A DNA stretch of 64,000 nt from a bacterium (GTDB taxonomy: Bacteria; CLD3; SB21). Of the stretch, positions 8,577 through 16,614 are shown piece by piece (within the stretch, counting starts at the first letter, position 1; each line of letters begins with the position of its first letter). The position numbers and the translations under genes are program-made. The stretch is taken from the NCBI GenBank assembly GCA_008933615.1, contig WBUR01000024.1:1-64000 (forward strand), written 5' to 3'. The notes under the pieces were generated by a model, which did not search any database, was not told the DNA's origin, and saw nothing but the letters and a program-made list of their open reading frames with translations.

Positions 8577-9817
8577 CGGGCGATACAAAAAAAATAGTTT
8601 GGGCCGGTGTTGCGTTCAGCGCGGTACTGATCCTCATTGTTTTTTCATCACAGGCCGGAGAAGCGCGGCGCGCAGAAAGCCTGGCTTCCACCTATAATGC
8701 AAAGCCCAACGGACTTAAGGCTTTTTATACGTTATTATCCGAAAGCGGATACGACGTTCTCCGATGGAGAAAAAGTATATTGTCGTTGGATTTTGAAGAT
8801 CCTTTGGTTTTAATAGTTGCTTCGCCGCGAGAGCCGTTTTCGGAATCGGAGATGGATTCTGTGAAAGAACGGGTTAGAATGGGTTCCACGCTTTTAGTAT
8901 TTGCTAACCGGCACACGGATAGATTATTAGAAAAATTCGGTATTCAGGCAGCGCGCGCGTCTTTTGAATCTTTGTCATACTTGCAGCAGCCCACAGCGCA
9001 AAATGTTCTGTTCGATACTTTGTACAGGCCGGACGAATCAGTAAGTGACATCCTATATTCAGAATGGACGAACTCATTACAACCGGATTCATCCGGATAT
9101 ATTTTACATTACGGGAAAACGAATTCAAATTCCGTCGTTGAAATGCCGTTTGGAAGCGGCAGTGTGATAGCGTTTAATTCAGCGGGTTATGTTGCCAATC
9201 AGAACGCAGGGCGATACGATAATCTGCAGGCGGTGATGGGCCTTCTGCGGTATAAAACCGACGGTGAAAAAAGATATTTCAGCCGGATAATGTTCGATGA
9301 ATATCATCATGGTTTTAAAGAATACGAATCGGTTATTTTTCTGTTGGATCAAATGCCGGTGAAAGCCGGTCTGATGCTTGTTATTACAGCGGTGTTGCTT
9401 TGGGTTTATTCCAAGGCAAAAAGGTTTGGCAGGCCGGTGCCGGTCCGCAGGTCATCGCGGCGGTCATCCGACGAATATGTCAAATCGGTATCGGCGGTGT
9501 ACCTGAATGCAAAAGCCCATACGCTCGCTTTGCGTCTGTGGCACCGCTGGGTCATGGCCTCTCTGTCGGCAAGGTTTCGTACCAACATGGAAAATAAACT
9601 TGCAGAAATAATGGAAACACGGTATGATATTAAAAAAGAAGAAACCCGGCGCACATTGTCCGTAGTTCGTCAAAAACTCAAAGATGCGGAAAGTTCGCAA
9701 CTGAGCGGCGTAATAAACAAAAGAAGTATTCCAATCGATGAAGATGAACTGGTTGCTTTATCAAAAAAATTGGATACGTTGTATCGCGCTTCTAAGCGCA
9801 GAGGCCGTACAGATTAA
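8573..9817 (+). CDS. DUF4350 domain membrane protein
   Basis: The 414-residue protein has an N-terminal membrane anchor (VWAGVAFSAVLILIVFSS) and a DUF4350 domain with the usual opening YNAKPNGLKAFYTLLSESGYDV. A second membrane segment near residue 270-290 (GLMLVITAVLLWVYSKA) is followed by a charged cytoplasmic tail. The family occurs in MoxR-DUF58-DUF4129 gene sets and is built like a periplasmic ligand-sensing or GATase-like domain; its role is unknown. ATG 8573 overlaps the preceding stop. A longer in-frame start upstream would lie deep in the DUF4129 gene and is not likely. Confidence 0.8.
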   Translation: MTGDTKKIVWAGVAFSAVLILIVFSSQAGEARRAESLASTYNAKPNGLKAFYTLLSESGYDVLRWRKSILSLDFEDPLVLIVASPREPFSESEMDSVKERVRMGSTLLVFANRHTDRLLEKFGIQAARASFESLSYLQQPTAQNVLFDTLYRPDESVSDILYSEWTNSLQPDSSGYILHYGKTNSNSVVEMPFGSGSVIAFNSAGYVANQNAGRYDNLQAVMGLLRYKTDGEKRYFSRIMFDEYHHGFKEYESVIFLLDQMPVKAGLMLVITAVLLWVYSKAKRFGRPVPVRRSSRRSSDEYVKSVSAVYLNAKAHTLALRLWHRWVMASLSARFRTNMENKLAEIMETRYDIKKEETRRTLSVVRQKLKDAESSQLSGVINKRSIPIDEDELVALSKKLDTLYRASKRRGRTD

Positions 9818-9901
9818 TTTAATTCGTTATTCATCGCTCAATTTCTAATAAGAAATTTATTAATTCAAAACACATACATCAGAAACAAGAACAAATCAGC
9901 T

Positions 9902-10852
9902 ATGACACAGACCAAAGACATTGTTGACAAGATCAAAGCGGAACTGGACAAAGTAATCGTCGGCCAGCCGTTTGTAAAAGACCATCTGATCATCGCCCTT
10001 TTATCCGGCGGGCACGTTTTGCTGGAAGGCGTTCCGGGCACGGCAAAAACGCTGATGGTAAAAACGCTGGCGCTTATCATGTCCAGCCGGTTCCGCCGCA
10101 TACAATTCACTTCCGACCTGATGCCGTCGGACGTGATCGGCACCAATGTATTCGACGCCAAGACCTCGTCGTTTATTCTCAAGAAAGGCCCGATATTCAC
10201 CAATCTGGTACTAATTGATGAGGTCAACCGCGCGCCGGCAAAGACGCAGGCGGCTTTACTGGAAGTGATGGAAGAAAGACAGGTAACGATCGACGGCACG
10301 AGGTATGTGCTGGACGAACCTTTCATTGTGTTTGCTACGCAGAATCCGATCGAATACGAAGGAACGTACGCGCTGCCCGAAGCGCAGCTGGATCGATTCA
10401 TGTTTAAGATCGTTATCGATTATCCGCAGGCAGAAGACGAAAATCAGATCCTGAGAAATTATCACAACGGGTTTGACATGCATCACCTGGAATCGGCGCA
10501 TATTCAGAGCGCGGTGACTCCGGATGAAATTTTGTCGTGCCGCGCGGAGATAAAAGACATTAAAGTTGAGGAGGGCGTGATCAACTATATTACGCAGATC
10601 GTTCGCAGAACGCGCGATCACGGCCATATTCTTGTCGGCGCCAGTCCGCGCGCCAGCGTCGCGCTTTTGCTCGCGTCCAAAACCCGCGCCGCGATGAACG
10701 GTTCCGCCTACGTCACGCCGGACGATATCAAAGCCGTCGCCAAGCCGATCATGCGGCATCGGATCATACTTCAGCCTGAAACGGAGCTGGAAGGAATTCG
10801 CGCGGATGAGTTGATTGATGAAGTATTATATTCGGTTGTCGTGCCGAGGTAG
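9902..10852 (+). CDS. MoxR family AAA+ ATPase
   Basis: The protein is 316 residues, full length for MoxR. It has Walker A GVPGTAKT, Walker B LVLIDEVNRAP, sensor 1 FIVFATQNPIEYEGTYALPEAQLDRF (cited only as its position, near residues 140-165) and a C-terminal lid ending in DEVLYSVVVPR. MoxR ATPases act as chaperone-like remodelling factors for partner proteins, usually a DUF58/VWA protein. Here the partner set is DUF4129/DUF4350 and no DUF58 gene follows: the next gene is convergent. The last 36 bases of the coding end are repeated imperfectly at 14121-14156. Confidence 0.93.
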   Translation: MTQTKDIVDKIKAELDKVIVGQPFVKDHLIIALLSGGHVLLEGVPGTAKTLMVKTLALIMSSRFRRIQFTSDLMPSDVIGTNVFDAKTSSFILKKGPIFTNLVLIDEVNRAPAKTQAALLEVMEERQVTIDGTRYVLDEPFIVFATQNPIEYEGTYALPEAQLDRFMFKIVIDYPQAEDENQILRNYHNGFDMHHLESAHIQSAVTPDEILSCRAEIKDIKVEEGVINYITQIVRRTRDHGHILVGASPRASVALLLASKTRAAMNGSAYVTPDDIKAVAKPIMRHRIILQPETELEGIRADELIDEVLYSVVVPR

Positions 10853-10872
10853 GTTATTTATTTCCAAACAAG

Positions 10873-11304
10873 TTAAGAAAGGTGATTCTTCCTATCTTTG
10901 AGCGGGATCACTAACTTAAGCCCAGACCACTGTTCATCAATCGCGCAAACCTTCACATCCACCAAACCGATCTTCAGCGCCGCGCCGCGAATGATATCCT
11001 CAGTGATATCGGTCGGCATCTTCGCCGATTTTTTATACCAGGAAACCCAGATCATACCGTTTGGCGCCAATTCTTTCTTCAGAGCCGGTAACTCCGTCTT
11101 CAATCTTGCGGCCTCGGTAACAAAATAATGGATCAGGTCTTTTTTGTTTTTTGTTTCCTTCACAAATTCCACCGTCGGCGGGAAATCGGAAAAAAGATCA
11201 CGATAATGTGCCGGCGCATCGATGAGCCGGATTTTAAAATGGTCTTTGATGCCCAGCTTTTTTGCCAGGGGCGTGCCGGAATAGCCGGAAGGATTATTAC
11301 TCAA
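10873..11304 (-). CDS. DUF3052 family protein
   Basis: This 143-residue protein begins SGYSGTPLAKKLGIKDH, the characteristic DUF3052 opening, and contains LAPNGMIWVSWYKKSAKMPTDI in its middle; small soluble domain, function unknown. It is coupled to the upstream DUF1801 gene by a four-base overlap. The DUF1801-DUF3052 pairing is common in other genomes, so the two probably work together. The gene converges on moxR with only 20 bases between stops. Confidence 0.85.
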   Translation of the reverse strand: MSNNPSGYSGTPLAKKLGIKDHFKIRLIDAPAHYRDLFSDFPPTVEFVKETKNKKDLIHYFVTEAARLKTELPALKKELAPNGMIWVSWYKKSAKMPTDITEDIIRGAALKIGLVDVKVCAIDEQWSGLKLVIPLKDRKNHLS

Positions 11305-11702
11305 CCCAACCCTTTCAAAGGCAATAATACGCCTTTTCGTTTGACGATATTCTTATAGTCCCACTGAATCGCTTGGGCTTTTTGGAGCCATCGCTTTAAA
11401 TTTTTTTTATTTATTTCTTTGGACGAGGTATAAAATGCGGAAGCGTCTTTAAATTTGCCCGTACCGGGTTTTAATAATTCCTCATCAAAACTTGCTCCGC
11501 TCCAGAACATCAGGCGAATGCCGCTTTTCTGTTTACTATATCCGACAATGGGATTGCCGTCGATGAACCAAACCGGATGCGCATGCCAGACCTTGTTTTC
11601 CGCTTTAGGTAAATGTTTACCGATCTCTTCGTACAGCAAATCGCAGATCGACTTGTCTTCATGCGTTTGCCGCTTGTGGTAAGCTCCAATTTCTTTATTC
11701 AT
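11301..11702 (-). CDS. DUF1801 domain protein
   Basis: The protein is 133 residues, with the DUF1801 core KVWHAHPVWFIDGNPIVGYSKQKSGIRLMFWSG (positions about 40-70) that resembles the YdhG/frataxin-like fold. The C-terminal half is basic (KRWLQKAQAIQWDYKNI). The function of the family is not established. It is first of a two-gene unit with DUF3052. Upstream, 11703-12363 holds only repeats, so its promoter must lie in or next to the repeat copy at 11761. Confidence 0.85.
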   Translation of the reverse strand: MNKEIGAYHKRQTHEDKSICDLLYEEIGKHLPKAENKVWHAHPVWFIDGNPIVGYSKQKSGIRLMFWSGASFDEELLKPGTGKFKDASAFYTSSKEINKKNLKRWLQKAQAIQWDYKNIVKRKGVLLPLKGLG

Positions 11703-11760
11703 GTTACTCCTCTGCCGAAAGTTATTTTAAAACAAGCGTTGGTGAAATCCACTCGCGGTA

Positions 11761-11859
11761 ATCACCAAAACACCAATCATGTCATTCTGGAAGAATCTTT
11801 TTGAACCATAGAACGCGCTTCTAAAGAAAGAAGATTCTTACAGAAAAACAACGGTGTTT
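11761..11859. repeat. Direct repeat copy 1 (about 99 bp), palindromic-repeat family
   Basis: It starts ATCACCAAAACACCAATCAT and ends AACAACGGTGTTTT. A second copy at 12203-12301 differs at only a handful of positions. The inner part (TCATTCTGGAAGAATCTTTTT ... AAGATTCTTACAGAA) is a hairpin and belongs to the same family as the array at 16610-17443. The two copies bracket the hairpin-rich element at 11860-12170. Confidence 0.85.
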
Positions 11860-12170
11860 TCTCAGCCGGAGGCTGATCCGCCTTTGGCGTGATTTGCCAC
11901 TTTCTTTTCAAAAAGAAAGCGGATTCAAAGCAATTAGAGTTTGTAATAAACTATATGTAAGATTAACACACTCAGAAAACCATTCTTCTTTCTTTTGCTG
12001 GCACAAAAGAAAGAAGGAAAGAAAAGTGCCTGGGCTGTTGAAAAAACGCCTAAAATCTTCGCTTCAGCCCTAAACAAAACAAACTCGTGGCGCCTGATGC
12101 GCCACTCAGACAATGTTTTGTTTTTACGGGCTTCCGCTCCGATTTCTTAACGGCATTTTTTCAAAGGCCC
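11860..12170. repeat. Hairpin-rich intergenic element, copy A
   Basis: The element contains CAGCCGGAGGCTG, a CTTTCTTTT...AAAAGAAAG hairpin, a linker with TTTGTAATAAACTATATGTAAG, a second hairpin TTCTTTCTTTTG(CTGGCA)CAAAAGAAAGAA, then a large stem bounded by TTGAAAAAACGCC and GGCATTTTTTCAA with GTGGCGC(CTGAT)GCGCCAC at its tip. The two-hairpin core recurs in the opposite orientation in copy B at 35154-35494. No ORF with family similarity lies inside. Confidence 0.75.
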
Positions 12171-12202
12171 GAAAATTCGCTTTATTTTTCCTATCGAAGA
12201 CA

Positions 12203-12301
12203 ATCACCAAAACACCAATCAGGTCATTCTGCAAGAATCTTTTTGAACCATAGAACGCGCTTCTAAAGAAAATAGATTCTTACAGAAAAACAACGGTGTT
12301 T
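12203..12301. repeat. Direct repeat copy 2 (about 99 bp)
   Basis: Near-identical to 11761-11859 (for example CAATCAGGTCATTCTGCAAG against CAATCATGTCATTCTGGAAG). Together the copies flank the hairpin element A. The copy ends 62 bases before the DUF4386 stop codon. Confidence 0.85.
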
Positions 12302-12363
12302 TTAAATTTTGATCTCTTTATGGATTTCCGGCCGGGAATACCCATACACATTAGTATAAAACT

Positions 12364-13041
12364 TTACTTAGATACCGCTATCTCGCTCTTCCCCGCGACT
12401 CCCTTCACGATCAGCCAGACCGCAAGAACGAGCTCAAATACCAGCATCGGCATCCAGACGAACCAGTTCGCCGAAACGACTCTCGCCAACTGCATCGGAA
12501 GAAAACCTACCAACAGAACGGATGCCAGAATGCCAAGCCAGGCAAGCACTTGAGGAATCATCCGTCCGCGCAAAAACAGATACGAAAAAACCGTGCTTCC
12601 CACGGCGAAAAAGACCGCGCTGACGGTGGAACTGCCCACCGGCATCAGCAGATACGAACCGATCGCACTCACGCTCGCGGCGTCCGGGATTTTATCTCCG
12701 GCGGTCGCGAGCCAAAAAAGCGCCAGCGTTTTCGGCAGATTGGCCGCTCCGATCACGCCTTCACCCACACGGCAGGCCAAACCGAATATCGCCAGATCGT
12801 GTTCCTCGTCCCGCGTGATCGCGTACAACGACACGGCGAGTATCAGGGCGAAAAAACAGCAAAGCAGATCGAGGATGATCGCCCCGCCGAACTCAGACGT
12901 GTGCGCGGCAATATTCGCCAGCTTTGCGGCGGTTCCTTCGCCGGCGGTGGCCTGGCCATGGAGCATCATCTGGGAAATACCGGCCGCGATGTAGAATATA
13001 AACGTGAAGCCGGCGATCCTTGCGTAGGTCTTGCGGGTCAT
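12364..13041 (-). CDS. DUF4386 domain membrane protein
   Basis: The 225-residue protein has about six transmembrane helices and the DUF4386 features: MTRKTYARIAGFTFIFYIAAG at the start, YAITRDEEHDLAIFGLACRVGEG in the middle and NLPKTLALFWLA after it. The function is unknown. AAGGAAAAG precedes the ATG. Base composition is visibly GC-richer than its neighbours, and it stands alone between repeats, which fits a separate acquisition. No enzyme motif is seen. Confidence 0.8.
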   Translation of the reverse strand: MTRKTYARIAGFTFIFYIAAGISQMMLHGQATAGEGTAAKLANIAAHTSEFGGAIILDLLCCFFALILAVSLYAITRDEEHDLAIFGLACRVGEGVIGAANLPKTLALFWLATAGDKIPDAASVSAIGSYLLMPVGSSTVSAVFFAVGSTVFSYLFLRGRMIPQVLAWLGILASVLLVGFLPMQLARVVSANWFVWMPMLVFELVLAVWLIVKGVAGKSEIAVSK

Positions 13042-13300
13042 ATTCTTTTCCTTCTGATTTGTTTAATGATCCTAACTAAACGGCGGCGGTGGGGTTTTGT
13101 TTCATGGCTTGCTCTAACACTCCAGTCTCCAAAACCCGCGTGGCGATAAAAACATTACCGCCAAAACTCAAGCATTCAAGGAGCGCCATGTACGAACGCA
13201 CTAGCGATCGCGTGTAAACTGACTATCTAAGTACTCACGCTTCCGCTGGCGCGGAAGCGGATGTGAAAGCCTCATGTTAGCCGCGGTTCTATAGTTATGG
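13042..13300. other. Intergenic stretch with one strong hairpin
   Basis: No gene is evident. A perfect 9-bp stem CGCTTCCGC(TGGC)GCGGAAGCG lies at 13238-13259. It has no T-run on either side, so it is not a clear terminator. Confidence 0.5.
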
Positions 13301-13855
13301 TTACGGCGATTCTCCACCAATTCCGCCAATATTGACACCCGCCCAAATGAACTTTACCCATACAATAACTAGGCCGATAGATATCGCAGTTCCAAGTAGG
13401 ATAGTCTTTCCAGCATCATGCTGACGTATTTCAGCCGATCGTATCTCGGTCATTGGAATTATTATGCTTGTTCCTTCACTAGTTAGTCCGCTGACGACTG
13501 ATGAGTTATGGAGATTCTTTCCGCCAGCGGAGTCAAATACAATTTTTTTCTCATCGCGAGTTGTAATTTCTAATATCTCGTTCGGGTTAAGCGAGTTTTG
13601 TTCAACATGCAGTATTAAGATTGCAGGTATTGCCACTAGTTTTTGTTCTTTGTCATATCCGACCACAATGTCATCCAGTATCATTGATTGTCCACCCAAG
13701 TTATTGAATATGACTTTCTCCCCCGATAGTAGTGTAACAGCAGTAAATGAACCTGGAATTGTCGGCTGAAACTCATTTAGCTTATCACCAGTAAACGTCC
13801 TTCCTGTGTAGCATCCGATAACAGTTATGAGCAGCATAAAATATATTTGTTTCAT
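13301..13855 (-). CDS. Hypothetical lipoprotein with C-terminal membrane segment
   Basis: This 184-residue protein is not a family I recognise. The N-terminus MKQIYFMLLITVIGC has a lipobox-like end at Cys15, so it may be a lipoprotein. The middle is beta-rich, with two similar strands of the type LLSGEKVIFNNLGG and TRDEKKIVFDSAGG suggesting an internal repeat. A hydrophobic helix follows near the C-terminus (TILLGTAISIGLVIVWVKFIW). The layout resembles the 126-residue lipoprotein at 28539-28919. A GGAGGAAT site lies just before the ATG. Confidence 0.6.
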   Translation of the reverse strand: MKQIYFMLLITVIGCYTGRTFTGDKLNEFQPTIPGSFTAVTLLSGEKVIFNNLGGQSMILDDIVVGYDKEQKLVAIPAILILHVEQNSLNPNEILEITTRDEKKIVFDSAGGKNLHNSSVVSGLTSEGTSIIIPMTEIRSAEIRQHDAGKTILLGTAISIGLVIVWVKFIWAGVNIGGIGGESP

Positions 13856-14120
13856 CGCTATTCCTCCTTCTGTCGGATAGTGTCGTTGAAGAACTGAGAA
13901 GATAGACTTTAGCTTTAAATAGAGATCGCTCGTACGACTGTTTTACGCAATTGCGGTATTGACGGGATTCTGTATTTATTTCCGATATTGCACATATCAG
14001 ATTTCAGTGCTGTTGAAAGTTTCTACGATAAGAAAGAACTACGATAAGCCGGGTTAAATGTACTCTGTGAAAAGGCGTTTGTCAATAACTTTGACCAAGT
14101 TTTTTTGTTCATGTGACACT

Positions 14121-14156
14121 GAAGTATTAAATTTGGTTGTCGAACCGAGGCAGGTT
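14121..14156 (+). pseudogene. Duplicated fragment of the moxR 3' end
   Basis: The 36 bases here match 10820-10855 (the last codons of moxR plus four bases after its stop) at 31 of 36 positions by direct comparison. Read in the moxR frame it gives EVLNLVVEPRQ, against EVLYSVVVPR-stop in the gene. No other moxR sequence is adjacent. Confidence 0.55.
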
Positions 14157-14192
14157 GAGATAAAAAAATATTAAAAAAATGATCGACTTTTA

Positions 14193-14221
14193 TTGACAAA
14201 CTCAGAGAGATTCATTAATTT
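14193..14221 (+). promoter_or_regulatory. Consensus-like sigma70 promoter for the sRNA candidate
   Basis: TTGACA at 14193-14198, a 17-base spacer, then TAATTT at 14216-14221. The expected start of transcription is near 14228. No protein gene follows on the plus strand. Confidence 0.6.
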
Positions 14222-14227
14222 AAAGTC

Positions 14228-14305
14228 CCCACAAAAGAAGTTACCCCCTAACTTCTTGGCTACGATAGAGCTCCGGAGTGTTTACACTCCGGAGTTTTTT
14301 ATTTT
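14228..14305 (+). ncRNA. Candidate small RNA with two hairpins and intrinsic terminator
   Basis: Downstream of the promoter lie a perfect 9-bp hairpin AAGAAGTTA(CCCCC)TAACTTCTT at 14235-14257, a short single-stranded stretch GGCTACGATAGAG, and a terminator hairpin at 14271-14294 followed by six Ts. The C-rich loop is a plausible base-pairing site. The unit of about 75 nt matches no RNA family I recognise, and transcription is inferred from sequence only. The next plus-strand gene is several kilobases away, so a leader role is unlikely. Confidence 0.5.
14271..14305 (+). terminator. Intrinsic terminator
   Basis: A perfect 10-bp stem CTCCGGAGTG(TTTA)CACTCCGGAG is followed by TTTTTTATTTT. The T-run is on the plus strand only, so it ends plus-strand transcripts rather than the converging DUF255 gene. 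Confidence 0.85.
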
Positions 14306-14364
14306 AGGTAACAATTATTTAAAGGGATAGCGAACGGGGAATTTCGGGCAGCCTCAGCGGAAAG

Positions 14365-16614
14365 TCACTTCAGCAGATCCATCATTTCTGAAACATCATG
14401 GGTCGGAGCGCTGCAGGTAAAATTCCGACACACGTAAGCGGTGGCTTTGCCGTTTTTCATAGCCTGCGTTTTTGTAAACGGGGCGATCCCATCAAGGCCG
14501 GAAGACGATTTGGATGATCGAAATAAAATGACTTTGTTGGGTATGAAGCGCGACCGTAAGGCCGCAAGCATTTCCTTTGACAGCGCGTCATGCTCTTCGC
14601 CCGCGATGACGATCTCATACGAAGGGCCTGTTTGAAAATCATAGGCCATTAGAAATTGCGCGTACACCATCGGAACTTTGGATATGTTTTCCGAAAAACA
14701 GTTACCGATCGCTTCAGCCATTTCTGCAAACTCTTCCTTTCCCGTAATGCGGCTTAGCCGGATCAGGTTCAGCGCGGCGATGGAATTGCCGGACGGAATC
14801 GCTCCGTCGTAAATTTCTTTCGGGCGCGTAATGAGTTTTTCGGCGTCCGATCCGGTAAAGTAAAAGCCGCCGTTTTCTTTGTCCCAATAAAATTCCGTCA
14901 TCGTTTTGTTCAGTTCCAGCGCGGACTCGAGATACTTCACATCGAAGGCCGTTTCGTACAGATCGAGTAAACCCCACACCATAAACGCATAATCATCGAG
15001 ATGCGCGGGCAAACCGGCCGCTCCCTGGCGGTACCTTTTTAATAACCGTCCATTCGGATCGCGTAAAGTTGACAAGATGAAATCGGCCGCGCGCCGGGCG
15101 GCATCGGCGTATTCGGGTTTATCGAATACCTGCGCGCCTTTTGCAAGCGCCGCGATCATCAGCCCGTTCCAGTCGGTCAGAATTTTGTCGTCCTTCAGTG
15201 GGTGAATGCGTTTTTCTCGAACGTCAAAAAGTTTTTTCCGGATGGATTCTATTTTAGCTTTGAATTCATCTTCGCTAAAATTTGCTTCATGCGCCAATAC
15301 ATCGGTATCTTTGTTGAGGAAAGGGATATTGGTTCCTTTAAATTCACGCGTCGCTTCTTCGTAGTAATTGCCTTCCGCAGTCACATTAAATGTTTTGCAG
15401 AACAATTCCGCATCCGATGAGCCCAGGATAGTTTCCAGTTCCGCTTTTGTCCAGAGATAGAATTTTCCTTCTTCCCCTTCGCTGTCGGCATCTTCGGCGG
15501 AATAAAATCCTCCCGCGGGATCGGTCATATCGCGCAGAACATATTCAAATATTTCTTCGACGGTTTTCTTATACAAAGGATTTTGCGTTACCTGATATGC
15601 GTCGGTATAAGCCATGGCGATCAGGGCCTGATCGTAAAGCATTTTTTCGAAATGAGGAAGAAACCATTTGGCATCGGTTGAGTAGCGGTGAAATCCAAAA
15701 CCGATCTGATCATACATTCCGCCGTTACGCATCGCCTTTAATGTTCTTTCCGCCATCCTAAGCGCGTCGGCGTTCTCTGTGCGTTTATAATAACGCAGAA
15801 GAAAAGAAAGATTATGCGCGGTAGGAAATTTCGGCGAACTGCCAAAGCCCGCGTACTGAGTATCGAATTGACTTCGGAACATTGCAAATGCCGAATCAAA
15901 AATAGACGGGCTCAGCGCGACAGGGTTACTGCTTGCGGCTCGATTTTGAATGGCCGCGGTGATGTCGTTGGCGGACTTTAGGACTTCGTCCTTGCGATTT
16001 GCCCATGCGTCGGCGATAGCCGGAACGAGTTCCATCATCCCGGGGCGTCCGCCCAGGCTATGTTTGGGAAAGTAGGTTCCTGTAAAAAACGGTTTTTTAT
16101 CCCAGGTCATGATCACGGTCATAGGCCAGCCGCCGTGTCCGGTCATCGCCTGCGTTACCGCCATATAAATGTTGTCGATATCCGGGCGTTCCTCGCGGTC
16201 CACTTTGATGCAGACAAAAGTTTCGTTCATCATCGCGGCTACCGTCGAATCTTCGAAAGATTCATGTTCCATCACATGGCACCAATGGCAAGTGGCATAG
16301 CCGATGGATAAAAAAATAGGTTTATTTTCCGACCGTGCTTTTTCAAATGCTTCTTCGCCCCAAGGATACCAATCTACCGGATTCCGCGCATGCTGGAGCA
16401 GATACGGGCTTTTCTCGAAGACCAGGCGGTTGAATTCCGGCCCGCCGTCGGGCGGCAGTTGTTTTATTAATTCCGCAGAAGGAAAATTCATTGGCTGATC
16501 CTTATTTTGTTTGCATGCAGGCAGATTGAAAAACAAGATGAAGGCTGCTGTATAAAGAAAGAAGAAAAAGCGTATTCTACGTTTATTTGAGTTGGTAACA
16601 TTCCGGAAAGTCAT
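14365..16614 (-). CDS. DUF255 thioredoxin-domain lipoprotein (YyaL/SPATA20-like)
   Basis: The protein is 749 residues. The N-terminus has a membrane-targeting stretch ending in a lipobox-like FFNLPAC (Cys34), which would make it a lipoprotein. The DUF255 thioredoxin-like domain follows: [22 protein letters not shown], then [16 protein letters not shown] and [17 protein letters not shown]. The remainder is an alpha/alpha-toroid (six-hairpin glycosidase-like) domain. The family is widespread, and its reaction is not established. Oddly, the start codon (16612-16614) lies inside repeat unit 16610-16678, and the repeat supplies the sequence just upstream. The lipobox needs this start. Confidence 0.88.
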   Translation of the reverse strand: MTFRNVTNSNKRRIRFFFFLYTAAFILFFNLPACKQNKDQPMNFPSAELIKQLPPDGGPEFNRLVFEKSPYLLQHARNPVDWYPWGEEAFEKARSENKPIFLSIGYATCHWCHVMEHESFEDSTVAAMMNETFVCIKVDREERPDIDNIYMAVTQAMTGHGGWPMTVIMTWDKKPFFTGTYFPKHSLGGRPGMMELVPAIADAWANRKDEVLKSANDITAAIQNRAASSNPVALSPSIFDSAFAMFRSQFDTQYAGFGSSPKFPTAHNLSFLLRYYKRTENADALRMAERTLKAMRNGGMYDQIGFGFHRYSTDAKWFLPHFEKMLYDQALIAMAYTDAYQVTQNPLYKKTVEEIFEYVLRDMTDPAGGFYSAEDADSEGEEGKFYLWTKAELETILGSSDAELFCKTFNVTAEGNYYEEATREFKGTNIPFLNKDTDVLAHEANFSEDEFKAKIESIRKKLFDVREKRIHPLKDDKILTDWNGLMIAALAKGAQVFDKPEYADAARRAADFILSTLRDPNGRLLKRYRQGAAGLPAHLDDYAFMVWGLLDLYETAFDVKYLESALELNKTMTEFYWDKENGGFYFTGSDAEKLITRPKEIYDGAIPSGNSIAALNLIRLSRITGKEEFAEMAEAIGNCFSENISKVPMVYAQFLMAYDFQTGPSYEIVIAGEEHDALSKEMLAALRSRFIPNKVILFRSSKSSSGLDGIAPFTKTQAMKNGKATAYVCRNFTCSAPTHDVSEMMDLLK

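Larger units (their letters stand above)
13856..14364. other. Gene-poor 0.5-kb stretch with moxR scrap and sRNA candidate
   Basis: No protein gene is supported here. The stretch holds an imperfect duplicate of the moxR 3' end (14121-14156) and a plus-strand promoter-hairpin-terminator unit (14193-14305). The part 13856-14120 shows nothing I can name. Confidence 0.6.

Noticed and set aside
10873-11702. Toxin-antitoxin pair (two small overlapping genes)
   Set aside because: The products match DUF3052 and DUF1801, which are not toxin or antitoxin families.
12550-13149. 199-residue plus-strand frame opposite the DUF4386 gene
   Set aside because: It is arginine-rich, lacks any family motif and mirrors a GC-rich gene on the other strand; the minus-strand product has clear DUF4386 motifs and a ribosome site.
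14224-14305. Known riboswitch or attenuator leader
   Set aside because: No match to a riboswitch core that I know, and no gene follows on the plus strand; kept as an sRNA candidate instead.
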